A stretch of DNA of 40,357 nucleotides from Actinomycetes bacterium (GCA_025359865.1 JANYDH010000048.1:1-40357); one strand, 5' to 3'. Shown: positions 7,878-16,123, counted from the first letter of the stretch. Program-made: numbers and translations. The notes: a model not told the origin generated them from the sequence alone.

Positions 7878-9178
7878 AGGCGGGCTGCGGCGATCCCGGC
7901 CTGCTCGCCGCTGGTTGAACTTGCGTCGGCAAGCAGTCCCGATGGGCCGACCCAGTCGGCGGCGACGAGGACGCCGGGCAACCCCAGTGCGTGGATCGTC
8001 GGGCGTCCGGCGAGGCCTCCACCGGATGCCGTAGGGGCACCGTGGGTGACCACCATGCGATGGAGCAGACGCTCGAACACCACGTCGTCGTCGCTCACGC
8101 CGGCGAGGCGCGCTACGGTCAGCAGCCCAGCGTGAACCGTGCCCGCGTCGCCGGCCGCCTCCCCCGGGACCAGATATCGCATCAGGCTGATCAGGTCATG
8201 CCCGGCCGGTGCCAGGTTGGCAAGCGGTGCGTGTGGCGAGAGGTACACCGGCTCGTCCATCCCGAGCACGAGCCCTACCTCGACTCGGCGAACTGCCAGG
8301 TCGAGACAGCTGGCAGTGATGGGCGCGGTGAGTGTCTGGCGGTTGGCGACAGCAGCGCCCGTCAACCGCTCTGCTGTGTCTGGTCCCCCGGCGGAGACCA
8401 CCACGGCACCGGCGATGATCATCCGGTCGCCGAGTTGCACCTCGACGCGGCTACCCGGTGTCGCGTCGCACCGCACGGCGCGAACCTCGGCGTGGTCCAC
8501 CACGATCGCGCCAGCATCGGTGGCCAACCGGCGAAGCGCAGCGACGAGTAGACCCCACCCACCGTCCACGTACAAGACGCCGCCCATCGCCATCTTCAGT
8601 TGGATGACGGCCGCGCCAGCATCGAAGATCCCCGGTGCGTTGGTGTACGTGGCGAGTCGTATGAACATCTCCATGAACTGGCGAACGTCGTCCGGTTCAT
8701 CGCCGAGCCAATCGGCCACCGATCGACCCGTCAGACCCGCTGGGTCGAGGCGCGGCAGCCGGGCGAACAGCGCAGCCATCCGCAGCCGACTGCGTGACCG
8801 CAACACCGGATTGCGCAGGAGTCCGATCGGACCCATCACTACACGGTGTACTTCGCCATCACGGAGCACACCGATGGTCGTGCCATCGACGACGCCTCCA
8901 GCCGGACAGATCGCGTGGGTTGTCAGCAGGTTCGCCAGATGCCCGCGCCGATACAGGGCATGACCGCCGAGGTTGAGACGGAACCCGTCACGCTCGGTGC
9001 TACTGGCCCGCCCGCCGGCCGTGTGTGCATCGACCACCACGACCTGGGCGCCACGCTCGGCAGAGGCGATTGCGGCGCACAACCCAGCGATCCCGGCACC
9101 CACGACCACGACGTCGGTTTCGGTCGGGATAACTGGTTGGTGTTGTCGGTGTTGTTGATGTATCTCGGTCGGACTCAT
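7856..9178 (-). CDS. FAD-dependent NAD(P)-binding oxidoreductase (phytoene desaturase/amine oxidase-like)
   Basis: A 440-residue flavoprotein. The dinucleotide-binding motif VVVVGAGIAGLCAA begins near residue 20, followed by an acidic beta-2 end (VVVDAHTAGGRASS) where GGR is the second FAD motif. The body resembles carotenoid desaturase or protoporphyrinogen oxidase-like enzymes, and the C-terminus carries the usual FAD-contact region (GVLVAADWVGPSGLLADAS). I chose ATG 9178 because the 27 upstream residues are Arg-rich and unlike the family. It is co-transcribed with the overlapping ECF41 sigma factor, which suggests the sigma factor controls this enzyme. The substrate is unknown. Confidence 0.82.
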   Translation of the reverse strand: MSPTEIHQQHRQHQPVIPTETDVVVVGAGIAGLCAAIASAERGAQVVVVDAHTAGGRASSTERDGFRLNLGGHALYRRGHLANLLTTHAICPAGGVVDGTTIGVLRDGEVHRVVMGPIGLLRNPVLRSRSRLRMAALFARLPRLDPAGLTGRSVADWLGDEPDDVRQFMEMFIRLATYTNAPGIFDAGAAVIQLKMAMGGVLYVDGGWGLLVAALRRLATDAGAIVVDHAEVRAVRCDATPGSRVEVQLGDRMIIAGAVVVSAGGPDTAERLTGAAVANRQTLTAPITASCLDLAVRRVEVGLVLGMDEPVYLSPHAPLANLAPAGHDLISLMRYLVPGEAAGDAGTVHAGLLTVARLAGVSDDDVVFERLLHRMVVTHGAPTASGGGLAGRPTIHALGLPGVLVAADWVGPSGLLADASSTSGEQAGIAAARLCANINR

Positions 9179-9250
9179 GACATCTCGACGCCGCCGGAGG
9201 CGGAAATGTGACACGTCCGGAGAAGCCGCGCCGATCCTCCGGTTGCTGCA

Positions 9251-9271
9251 GTGTCGCAATCAGGCGGAGCC
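9251..9271 (+). repeat. 21-bp direct repeat, copy 1 (copy 2 at 9865-9885)
   Basis: gtgtcgcaatc-a/g-ggcggagcc occurs twice about 610 bp apart with one mismatch. Both copies lie in the gene-poor tract. The second is immediately followed by the left arm of an imperfect inverted repeat. Confidence 0.5.
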
Positions 9272-9384
9272 TTCGTGGCGGTTGACGCATGCCTTCAATC
9301 GGAGCGGCCGACGGGCACGCCAGACAACTGCGTCTCGAGTGACGGGGTGCGCATTACGTCGAGCCGTGCGAGTGCGAATCGGAG

Positions 9385-9582
9385 TTACTCCCGGGCCATC
9401 TCGCTTACCGACGTGATGCGTTGCGCGTAGGCAAACCGGTCCAGGGTCGTCCGGTACATCAGGTCGACCACCGATTCTGGGACAACGAGATGACCACCCA
9501 CTGTCAGCGCCGGTACCGGCAGTTACCCGACAATGTGACCGCCCATCAACGAGCCCTGGTCAACGCGAGAGCGGAGTAGAAC
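9385..9582 (-). pseudogene. Possible C-terminal remnant of a decayed gene
   Basis: On the minus strand one frame reads protein-like for about 65 codons but is broken by a TAA at 9523-9525. The part after the stop includes VPALTVGGHLVVPESVVD and ends in ITSVSEMARE before a second TAA at 9385-9387. The codons are rich in third-position G/C like real genes here. I do not recognise the family. It could also be chance; no start codon context supports an intact gene. Confidence 0.25.
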
Positions 9583-9601
9583 GTTTGCGCGTCGAGTCGG
9601 C

Positions 9602-9967
9602 TCACTGGTGAACCGTGCCGACGGGCGACCTGCGGCGGCGCGGATAAAGCGGCTCACTCGGGGTCCACGTCTTCACCTGCAATGTGCCTTCGGCGAACGC
9701 TGCTAGTGCACCCAAGTACAACGGGCCAGTCGCAGAAACCCGCTCGACCTCGAGAAGGTCTTCCAGCGAGCATTCGTAGACGGCGATCGGCTTCGCCAGC
9801 GTGGAGAACCACACCTGCGTCGTCTCCCCCTTTTCGAGTTTGCTCGGGAAGCTCCCGGAAATCAGTGTCGCAATCGGGCGGAGCCGCGTCGATCTTCCCC
9901 TCGTCAGCAACGCAAGGTCGACGCGACTCCGAGCCTCGGAAAGCGCCGGAGGAACAGATCGGTTCAC
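9602..9967 (-). CDS. Doubtful hypothetical protein
   Basis: A 121-codon open frame. The middle part (KPIAVYECSLEDLLEVERVS, then a hydrophobic ATGPLYLGALAAFAEG) has protein-like composition, but the N-terminal third runs through an imperfect inverted repeat, and the C-terminus is Arg-rich and unconvincing. No ribosome-binding site or TANNNT box was found at the ATG. It may be a fragment or a chance frame in GC-rich DNA. No function is assigned. Confidence 0.25.
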   Translation of the reverse strand: MNRSVPPALSEARSRVDLALLTRGRSTRLRPIATLISGSFPSKLEKGETTQVWFSTLAKPIAVYECSLEDLLEVERVSATGPLYLGALAAFAEGTLQVKTWTPSEPLYPRRRRSPVGTVHQ

Positions 9968-10110
9968 GCGGTGCCAGATCCGTCACACCAACGACATCGA
10001 TGGCAGCGCGGAAAATTTCCGGTGGTCTTCACATCAGGTTCACAACTCGGAGGCATCGTCGGAAGTGCCCCGGATAAAGAGAACCCGGGTCCTACGCTCA
10101 AGGAGCAGAC

Positions 10111-10509
10111 ATGGCACTCACAGCACACATCAACACGGTTACCTCGGGCATCGCCCGCGTCGTGCTCGACAACGACGGGCCCGGCGGGATGAGTCGTCAT
10201 GTCGGCGGCTTCGGACGCCACGGTTTTCCGGTCATCGGCCTCATCGGCTGTGTCGTAGTGCTCAGCGTCATCGTCGCGCTGCTGTGGCGGCGCGGATGGT
10301 TCAGCGGCGGTGAGCGTCAGCACCGCCAGTTCGATGAGTGGCACCGTCTGGCGCACGCCGGCCCGGTTCCGACCGGCCCGTCGGTGATGCCGGTCGCTCC
10401 GTCGGTGATGCCGACTGGCCCGGCAGCACCGGTTGTTCCGGCCGCACCGATCATGCCGTTGGTTGGTGGTGACGGGCTACCCACAGTGCCTGACGAACAG
10501 CAAGACTGA
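10111..10509 (+). CDS. Small single-pass membrane protein with a Pro-rich tail
   Basis: A 132-residue protein of unknown function. Residues 1-38 are polar and Gly/His-containing. One transmembrane helix spans about residues 39-59 (GFPVIGLIGCVVVLSVIVAL), stopped by WRRGW. The C-terminal 50 residues are Pro/Val/Met-rich with a repeated pattern (PTGPSVMP, VAPSVMP, TGPAAPVVP). ATG 10111 is well supported by aaggag at 10100-10105. It lies 31 bp upstream of the response-regulator gene, so it is probably the first gene of that two-component operon and may be its target, sensor partner or co-regulator. I recognise no family. Confidence 0.75.
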   Translation: MALTAHINTVTSGIARVVLDNDGPGGMSRHVGGFGRHGFPVIGLIGCVVVLSVIVALLWRRGWFSGGERQHRQFDEWHRLAHAGPVPTGPSVMPVAPSVMPTGPAAPVVPAAPIMPLVGGDGLPTVPDEQQD

Positions 10510-10540
10510 TCCGGCAGGCAGCCGAGCGCCGAGGAGTGCA

Positions 10541-11221
10541 GTGAAGACGATTCTGGTCGTGGACGACGAGCCGAAGATTGCATCGGTTGTCGCCGAGTAC
10601 CTGCAGCATGCAGGTTTCCAGGTATCGCTCGCATACACAGGGACGGCAGCACTCGAACGCGCACGAGCGCTGCCGCCCGATCTCGTCATCCTCGATCTTG
10701 GTCTGCCCGACATCGACGGCTTCGATGTCGCCCGCGAACTGCGCCGACATTCACGGATGCCGATCATCATGCTCACCGCTCGCGGAGACGAACTCGACCG
10801 GGTTCTCGGCCTCGAGTTGGGTGCGGATGACTACGTGACCAAGCCGTTCAGCCCGCGGGAGTTAGTTGCTCGAGTCCGAGCGGTGTTACGCCGTGTCGAG
10901 CAGGCCGATGATCCGCTGCAACGGTTCAGCGTCGGTGATATCACGATCGACCCTGCCCGACTGAGGGTCACGATCGGCGAGCACACTGTCGATCTCACCG
11001 CGACCGAGTTCGAACTGGTAGTCCATCTGGCCCGTTCGCCTGGTCGGGTGTTCACCCGGATGCAATTACTCGAATTGATCCATGGCACCGCGATGGAGGG
11101 CTACGAGCGGGCGATCGATGCGCACATCAAGAACCTTCGCCGCAAGATCGAGCCGGACCCGCGACGGCCCGTCTACGTGCTCACCGTGCACGGCGTCGGC
11201 TACCGGTTCGCCGAGTCATGA
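10541..11221 (+). CDS. OmpR/PhoB-family response regulator
   Basis: A 226-residue two-domain response regulator. The receiver has all catalytic residues: Asp8-Asp9 (LVVDDEPKI), Asp52 (LVILDLGLPD), Thr79 (MLTARGD) and Lys101 (YVTKPFS). The C-terminus is a winged-helix trans_reg_C domain (LTATEFELVVHLARSPGRVF, then HIKNLRRKIEPDPRRPVYV and VHGVGYRF). The start is GTG 10541, four bases after gaggag (10531-10536). Its end overlaps the kinase gene by 4 bp (ATGA), so the two are translationally coupled. It would be phosphorylated by that kinase; its targets are unknown. Confidence 0.94.
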   Translation: MKTILVVDDEPKIASVVAEYLQHAGFQVSLAYTGTAALERARALPPDLVILDLGLPDIDGFDVARELRRHSRMPIIMLTARGDELDRVLGLELGADDYVTKPFSPRELVARVRAVLRRVEQADDPLQRFSVGDITIDPARLRVTIGEHTVDLTATEFELVVHLARSPGRVFTRMQLLELIHGTAMEGYERAIDAHIKNLRRKIEPDPRRPVYVLTVHGVGYRFAES

Positions 11222-12354
11222 ACGACCGACCGACCGTGCGGCCGTTCCAACGGCGACTGCTCGTCGTGATCATCACCACGGTGGTGTTGTTGATCGGCGC
11301 TGGGATGATCGGCGGTGTGGTGTTCAACGATCGTCGGCACCGGCGGCCGACCGACGAGATGAATCACGGACGAGTCCCGTGGCTGTTTGTTCTGGTGGTT
11401 CTGGGGGTGATCGTGGCGGCACTCGGTACTTGGTTGTGGCGCAGGGTCAGCCGTCCGATGAGCGAGTTGCTCGCCGCCGCTGCCCGCGTGGGCGCCGCTG
11501 CGCCAGACGGCGTAACGAGTCCTGTCGAAGTCCCACATGGGGCCCCGCGTGAGCTACGTGATCTGATCGGCACGTTCAACGAGATGACGGCCCGCCTGCA
11601 ACGGACTGACCACGAGCGGCGGCGGTTCCTTGCCGACATCACCCATGAACTTCGTACACCGCTCACGGTGTTGCGGTCAGGGATCGAAGCACAACTCGAC
11701 GGAATTCACCCGCGCGACGATGACCACCTCGCCGCTTTGGCCGATGAGACGACGATCCTGTCGCGGCTGATCGATGATCTCCACACGCTCGCACTTACCG
11801 AGGCGGGCGCGCTGACGCTGCACCGCACTCCTGTCGATGCGGCTGCGCTCGTCCGGGATGCCGTGGAGGCCCTTGCGATGGCGGCCGAGTCGCGCAAGAT
11901 CACGCTCTCCAGCGGCGTGTCAGACGATGCCTTGGGCACCACCTCGCTCGGTGCAGCGGGCACCGCGGCCTACATGGTCGATGTCGATGCCGGCCGGATC
12001 CGTCAAGTACTGACCAACCTGCTGGCCAATGCCGTCCGTCATGCTCCGCTCGACGGCCACGTCGGCGTCACCGTCAACCGCGTTTCACAAGCCGACGGTC
12101 GCGACGTCGTGCTGATCGAGGTGACCGATGATGGCCCCGGCATCGCGCCGGACGAACTCGTCCACGTGTTCACCCGGTATCGCAAGGCTGCCGATTCAGG
12201 CGGATCAGGCTTGGGGCTGACCATCGCTCGCGATCTCGTTCATGCCCATGGTGGCACGATCGTCGCGCGGAACAACACCGGTGCTGGTGCCACGATCAGC
12301 GTGGCGCTACCGATCGCTCGGTCGCGCCACGCGCCCGCGGCGAGAGGCGGCTAG
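11218..12354 (+). CDS. Sensor histidine kinase with a very short extracytoplasmic loop
   Basis: A 378-residue kinase. Two transmembrane helices (about residues 13-35 and 54-74) are separated by only some 18 residues. A HAMP-like linker follows, then HisKA with phosphoacceptor His143 (DITHELRTPLTVL), then HATPase_c with N box (NLLANAVRHAP), G1 (VTDDGPGIAP), F box (FTRYRKA) and G2 (GGSGLGLTIA). The tiny outer loop fits intramembrane-sensing kinases that depend on a membrane partner, and the upstream single-pass protein at 10111 is a candidate. The gene overlaps the response regulator by 4 bp. Its stop shares a CTAG palindrome with the stop of the convergent thiolase gene. Confidence 0.94.
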   Translation: MNDRPTVRPFQRRLLVVIITTVVLLIGAGMIGGVVFNDRRHRRPTDEMNHGRVPWLFVLVVLGVIVAALGTWLWRRVSRPMSELLAAAARVGAAAPDGVTSPVEVPHGAPRELRDLIGTFNEMTARLQRTDHERRRFLADITHELRTPLTVLRSGIEAQLDGIHPRDDDHLAALADETTILSRLIDDLHTLALTEAGALTLHRTPVDAAALVRDAVEALAMAAESRKITLSSGVSDDALGTTSLGAAGTAAYMVDVDAGRIRQVLTNLLANAVRHAPLDGHVGVTVNRVSQADGRDVVLIEVTDDGPGIAPDELVHVFTRYRKAADSGGSGLGLTIARDLVHAHGGTIVARNNTGAGATISVALPIARSRHAPAARGG

Positions 12355-13556
12355 AGGCCGGACTTCTCCAACACGTGAATACCGCAAGCCGAGCCGAGAC
12401 CGATGACGTGAGCAAGACCCACCTTGGCGCCTTCGATCTGGCGCGGCCCGGCCTCGCCGCGCAGGTGGTGACAGACCTCCCACACATTAGCGATGCCCGT
12501 AGCTGCGATCGGATGGCCCTTGGACTGGAGACCACCCGACACGTTGACCGGCATCGAACCATCGCGCCACGGGGCACCAGAGTTGAAGAAGTCGACGGCA
12601 CCACCCTCGGGGCAGAGCATCAAGTTGTCGTAGTGCACCAGTTCAGCGGTCGCGAAGCAGTCGTGCAACTCGACGAGGTCGAGATCTTCTGGGCCGATTC
12701 CAGCGGTCTCGTAGGCCTGCTTGGCGGCATTGCGGGTGAGCGTGTTCACGTTGGGAAGAATCTGGCACGCTTCTTCGTACGGATCGGTGGTGAGCACTGA
12801 GGCCGCCACCTTGACTGCGCGGCGTTGCTGTTCGAGCGACAGCGTGCGCAGTTTCGACTCGGACACCAGCACCGCCGCCGCCGCACCGTCGCAGTTGGCA
12901 GAGCACATCGGCCGAGTATTCGGATAGGCGATCATCATGTCACCCATGATTTCTTCAAGGGTGAACCGCTTCGAGTAGGCGGCCAGCGGATTCAACGTGG
13001 AGTGGGCGTGGTTCTTCTCGCTGATCTTGGCGAACAACTCGAACGTTGCCCCGCCGTACTTGTGGCCATATTCCATTCCCACCTGAGCAAAGGTGCCAGG
13101 CATCGCATCGGTGCCGATACGACCATCCGTGGTTGCCACGGCGCCGTAGCGACCCTTCGGCGACCAGACCTTGGAATCGCTCTTGGCTTGCCCGCCGCCG
13201 CCGAGCAGTCCGGCACCCGCAAGCTTCTCGACCCCGACAGCAATGCCCATGTCGCACTCGCCAGCCTTGATGGCCATGATCACGGTACGCAGCGCAGTGG
13301 CACCGGTGGCACACGCATTGGCAACGTTGTACACAGGAATGCCGGTCTGGCCGACCTGCTTCTGGATCTGTTGACCAATACCGGCACTGGCGTTCATCAA
13401 GTTACCGGCGGCCATGATGCCCATCTCGCGCATGGTGACGCCGGCATCGGCAAGGGCGCCCATCGCAGCTTCGGAGGCCAGGTCGACGATGTCTTTATCG
13501 GCATGCTTACCGAACTTCGTCATCCGGATTCCAAGAATCCACACGTTCTCAGCCAT
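12351..13556 (-). CDS. SCP2-type thiolase (acetyl-CoA acetyltransferase family)
   Basis: A 401-residue thiolase-like enzyme of the SCP-x/lipid-transfer subgroup. The nucleophile is Cys82 (NVANACATGATALR). The catalytic histidines are seen in LVELHDCFATAEL and in GLQSKGHPIAATG. This subgroup cleaves or condenses beta-ketoacyl-CoA and in actinobacteria often pairs with a DUF35 protein, which is the next gene upstream on the same strand (74-bp gap). ATG 13556 is preceded by a good ribosome-binding site (gaggaga). Fatty-acid or sterol side-chain substrates are possible; sequence does not decide between them. Confidence 0.9.
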   Translation of the reverse strand: MAENVWILGIRMTKFGKHADKDIVDLASEAAMGALADAGVTMREMGIMAAGNLMNASAGIGQQIQKQVGQTGIPVYNVANACATGATALRTVIMAIKAGECDMGIAVGVEKLAGAGLLGGGGQAKSDSKVWSPKGRYGAVATTDGRIGTDAMPGTFAQVGMEYGHKYGGATFELFAKISEKNHAHSTLNPLAAYSKRFTLEEIMGDMMIAYPNTRPMCSANCDGAAAAVLVSESKLRTLSLEQQRRAVKVAASVLTTDPYEEACQILPNVNTLTRNAAKQAYETAGIGPEDLDLVELHDCFATAELVHYDNLMLCPEGGAVDFFNSGAPWRDGSMPVNVSGGLQSKGHPIAATGIANVWEVCHHLRGEAGPRQIEGAKVGLAHVIGLGSACGIHVLEKSGL

Positions 13557-13630
13557 GTTGTTGTCTCCTCAGCGCGTATCGGGGTGTAGCAGTGGTGGTA
13601 GTGGTGAAGCGGGACGAGTCCGCAGGCAGG

Positions 13631-14041
13631 TCAGGACGCCGGCTCGAAGCCGAAGCCGATCGCCTCGGTACCGTTGTCGTCGGTGCCGAGGGAATAGGTC
13701 GCGAGGCTGACCTGCATGCCCAGGGCCAACTTGGCCGGATCCGCATCGACGTTGATGAGATTGGCGCGCACGCTGGTGCCGCCGCAATCGACGATCGCCG
13801 AAACGAATGGCACCGGAACGCCAGGTGCTGCGAACGTGACGATCGTAAACGCCCGCACCTCGCCGGAGGTGGCGATGTCTACCTTCTCGAACGATGTCGC
13901 GAAGCACCCAGCGCAAGCGTTACGCCTGTCGAAGAACCGCGCCCCGCACGACGTGCACTCGTTGGCTACGAGATGCGGCTGATCGCCGAGTACGAGATAG
14001 TCGACGAGGGGCACCTGGACGGGGGCAGCAGTATCGGTCAC
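13631..14041 (-). CDS. DUF35 Zn-ribbon/OB-fold acyl-CoA-associated protein
   Basis: A 136-residue protein with an N-terminal zinc ribbon (Cys29, Cys32, Cys43, Cys46 in ECTSCGARFFDRRNACAGC) followed by an OB-fold (EVRAFTIVTFAAPGVPVPFV, then the RANLINVD region). Members of this family bind acyl-CoA and partner with SCP2-type thiolases or hydratases; the thiolase gene lies immediately downstream. The start is GTG 14041, with a TACAAT box exactly 7 nt upstream and no Shine-Dalgarno, so the mRNA is probably leaderless. Confidence 0.9.
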   Translation of the reverse strand: MTDTAAPVQVPLVDYLVLGDQPHLVANECTSCGARFFDRRNACAGCFATSFEKVDIATSGEVRAFTIVTFAAPGVPVPFVSAIVDCGGTSVRANLINVDADPAKLALGMQVSLATYSLGTDDNGTEAIGFGFEPAS

Positions 14042-14048
14042 GTCGAGA

Positions 14049-14054
14049 ATTGTA
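14049..14054 (-). promoter_or_regulatory. -10 box (TACAAT) of the DUF35-thiolase operon
   Basis: Minus-strand TACAAT, one base from the TATAAT consensus, lies 7 nt before GTG 14041. This is the best example in the window of the TANNNT-N6-8-start arrangement. Confidence 0.55.
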
Positions 14055-14089
14055 CCGAAAAGCCCCCTGACCGGACGAAGCGCACTCCA

Positions 14090-14134
14090 GCTTTGGTCGT
14101 GAGATGTCGCTCAGCGACACCTCACGACCAAAGC
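14090..14134. repeat. 45-bp palindromic repeat, full copy
   Basis: A left arm of 22 nt (14090-14111), one central base, and a right arm of 22 nt (14113-14134), pairing at 21 of 22 positions. The core is ggtcgtgagatgtcg / cgacacctcacgacc. The second full copy is at 25525-25569, and a right-arm fragment is at 1-15. It lies between the DUF35 start and the psuG stop. No T-run follows on either strand, so a classic terminator is doubtful. Confidence 0.85.
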
Positions 14135-14393
14135 CGCCGGGTCGGCTAGTCGTCTTGCCGTTCAGTGTGGGCGTGGCTGTCAGCGTCGACTGCGGCTACC
14201 AGGTCGATGTACGCGGCGTCGATTCGTACGCTCGACGGCGGCGGCTTGATTCGCGCCCGCGCCCACTTCGCCGACTGCTGACTGGGAAGGTAGTTGGCCA
14301 CGCCAGCAAGTCTTCCACGTCGTCCAGGCTCTGTCACTCCCCCGTTACTCCCCCGGCTGCGCCCCCGCCTGCGCCCCCTCGAACCCGCAGAAG
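14135..14393. other. Intergenic tract downstream of psuG
   Basis: About 260 bp between the palindrome and the psuG stop. The only candidate is a minus-strand 63-codon frame (14146-14337, GTG start) containing SVRIDAAYIDLVAAVDADSH. It has no family I recognise and no clear ribosome-binding site. A C-rich stretch (14336-14383) with repeated cccccg/cgcccc motifs lies next to psuG. Confidence 0.3.
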
Positions 14394-15314
14394 CTAGCGG
14401 TGTACGCGAGCCGCGTATGCCACGGCAATTTGGGCTGCGACGGCGGCGTTGTTGCGCACGAGGGCCAGGTTGGCCTGCAAGCTGCGACCGCCCGTCATTT
14501 CGACGATCCGTCCGAGAAGAAACGGGGTGACATCCTGACCGACGACGCCCTGACGGTCGAGGTCGTCCAAGGCATCGTCGATCACACCGGCGATCTCGTC
14601 GGCGGCGATCTCGTCATCGACTGGCACCGGATTGGCAATACTGACGCCCGTGGTGAGACCGAGGGTGTTCCATGTGGCGTCGAGGAACGCGGCGATCTCG
14701 GATGCGCCATCCAGCCGGCGCGGCGACGCGTAACCAGACACGCGTGAGTAAAATGACGGGAACTGGTCGCTGCCGTTGACCACAACGGGAACGCCCAGCG
14801 TTTCGAGGCGTTCGAGTGTGAGGCCGATGTCGAGGATTGACTTGATGCCGGCCGAGACCACCGCGACCGGTGTCATGGCAAGCTCGGTCAGGTCGGCCGA
14901 AATGTCGAACGTGGTAGCCGCACCGCGGTGTACCCCGCCTATCCCGCCGGTAGCAAACACCCGAATTCCCGCCAGCGCCGCCAACCGCATCGTGGCGGCC
15001 ACCGTCGTCGCGCCGTGTCGGCCCGCGGCGATGAGCCACGGGAGGTCTCGGGTGGTCGCCTTGTGCACCTCATGGCTGGTAGCCAGCGTGAGTAACTGCT
15101 CATGGTCGAGCCCGATGTGGCACACCCCGCTCAGCACTGCGATGGTGGCCGGCACAGCGCCGTTCGAGCGGACGATCGCCTCGACCTCGTTGGCCATGTC
15201 GACGTTGGTCGGGTACGGCATCCCGTGGCTGATGATCGTACTTTCGAGTGCCACGACCGGTGCGCCGCCGGAAAGCGCGGCTGCCACCTCGGGTCGCACC
15301 TCGATACTGGTCAT
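14394..15314 (-). CDS. psuG: Pseudouridine-5'-phosphate glycosidase
   Basis: A 306-residue enzyme of the PsuG/IndA family, which reversibly splits pseudouridine 5'-phosphate into uracil and ribose 5-phosphate. Visible family blocks are VALESTIISHGMPYPTN, the GAVPATIAVLSG segment, HKATTRDLPW, GIRVFATGGIGGVHRG, VVSAGIKSILDIGLTLE and VSIANPVP. It overlaps the upstream acyltransferase gene by 4 bp (ATGA at 15314), so the start is certain. The usual partner kinase gene psuK is not in the window. The divergent cytidine deaminase nearby fits a pyrimidine salvage theme. Confidence 0.92.
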   Translation of the reverse strand: MTSIEVRPEVAAALSGGAPVVALESTIISHGMPYPTNVDMANEVEAIVRSNGAVPATIAVLSGVCHIGLDHEQLLTLATSHEVHKATTRDLPWLIAAGRHGATTVAATMRLAALAGIRVFATGGIGGVHRGAATTFDISADLTELAMTPVAVVSAGIKSILDIGLTLERLETLGVPVVVNGSDQFPSFYSRVSGYASPRRLDGASEIAAFLDATWNTLGLTTGVSIANPVPVDDEIAADEIAGVIDDALDDLDRQGVVGQDVTPFLLGRIVEMTGGRSLQANLALVRNNAAVAAQIAVAYAARVHR

Positions 15315-16096
15315 GACCGCATCTCGGCGACGGCTGCGGCAATTGCCGCGTGAGTGCGCTGCTTGAGATCCTCCACGTCGTCGTTGGTCAAGCCGTCGGT
15401 ACTGATCGGGGTGAGTACGCGCACCTCGGCATTGCTGACTCCGAGACGCCAGTCGCCTGAGACGAGCGCCGTGTATGCACCGTTCACGGCGAGTGGCAAA
15501 ATCGGCACACCGGCCTCGATCGCCAGACGGAAAGCACCGTCTTTGAACTCCTTCAACTCGCCATCGCGTGACCGGGTTCCTTCGGGAAAGATCATCACGC
15601 TCACCTTGGCGTCGAGACGCTTGCGGCACTGCTTCATCGCGGCGATGGCACTGCCGCGCTCGCCGCGTACCAGGCTGATGTCGCCGGCCATCCGCATCAT
15701 CCAGCCAAGCATGGGGAAGCGGAAGAAATCGGCTTTCGACAACCACTTCATCTCCCACGGCAGGTGTGAGATCAACAGAATGTCGACGAAACTCTGGTGG
15801 TTGGCCACGGCCACGTAGGGTCGGCGCGGATCGCTGATCTCGACGCCGCTGGTGTGGAACGTCCACAGCGGATTCAACACCTGATGAGCAACAGCGAGCT
15901 TGCGGAAGAGGTAACCGGGCGCATAGCGGCCCTTGTCGAACGGGGCGGTCACCAACCACGTGATGGTGACGAGCGGCGTCCAAACGATGATCACGACGCC
16001 GAGAACGAACCACGACCAGATCGACAGCACGGTGCGTGCCGCCGAGTTGTCGAGTAATCGTTGGCGCATCGTGCGCAGGCGGGATTCGTCGGACAT
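15311..16096 (-). CDS. 1-acyl-sn-glycerol-3-phosphate acyltransferase family protein (PlsC-like)
   Basis: A 261-residue membrane-associated acyltransferase. An N-terminal hydrophobic helix (residues about 22-48, VLSIWSWFVLGVVIIVW) precedes the acyltransferase motifs: NHQSFVD (HX4D catalytic dyad), FPEGTRS for glycerol-phosphate binding, and VPILPLAVNG. It is likely to acylate lysophosphatidic acid or a related acceptor in phospholipid synthesis. It is co-transcribed with psuG through an ATGA overlap, although the functions are not obviously linked. Confidence 0.9.
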   Translation of the reverse strand: MSDESRLRTMRQRLLDNSAARTVLSIWSWFVLGVVIIVWTPLVTITWLVTAPFDKGRYAPGYLFRKLAVAHQVLNPLWTFHTSGVEISDPRRPYVAVANHQSFVDILLISHLPWEMKWLSKADFFRFPMLGWMMRMAGDISLVRGERGSAIAAMKQCRKRLDAKVSVMIFPEGTRSRDGELKEFKDGAFRLAIEAGVPILPLAVNGAYTALVSGDWRLGVSNAEVRVLTPISTDGLTNDDVEDLKQRTHAAIAAAVAEMRS

Positions 16097-16123
16097 GGGT
16101 CACATCGTGCCACGGGCGGGCCG

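Larger units (their letters stand above)
9179..10110. other. Gene-poor tract of about 930 bp
   Basis: No convincing intact gene. It holds a likely decayed reading frame on the minus strand (9385-9582), one doubtful minus-strand frame (9602-9967), a 21-bp direct repeat (9251-9271 and 9865-9885, one mismatch), and an imperfect inverted repeat (9881-9896 with 9914-9929, 14 of 16 paired). The pattern suggests remnants of a lost gene or element rather than active coding sequence. Confidence 0.5.

Noticed and set aside
14146-14337. 63-codon minus-strand frame downstream of psuG
   Set aside because: No family, no clear ribosome-binding site or TANNNT box at its GTG. Mentioned within the intergenic entry only.
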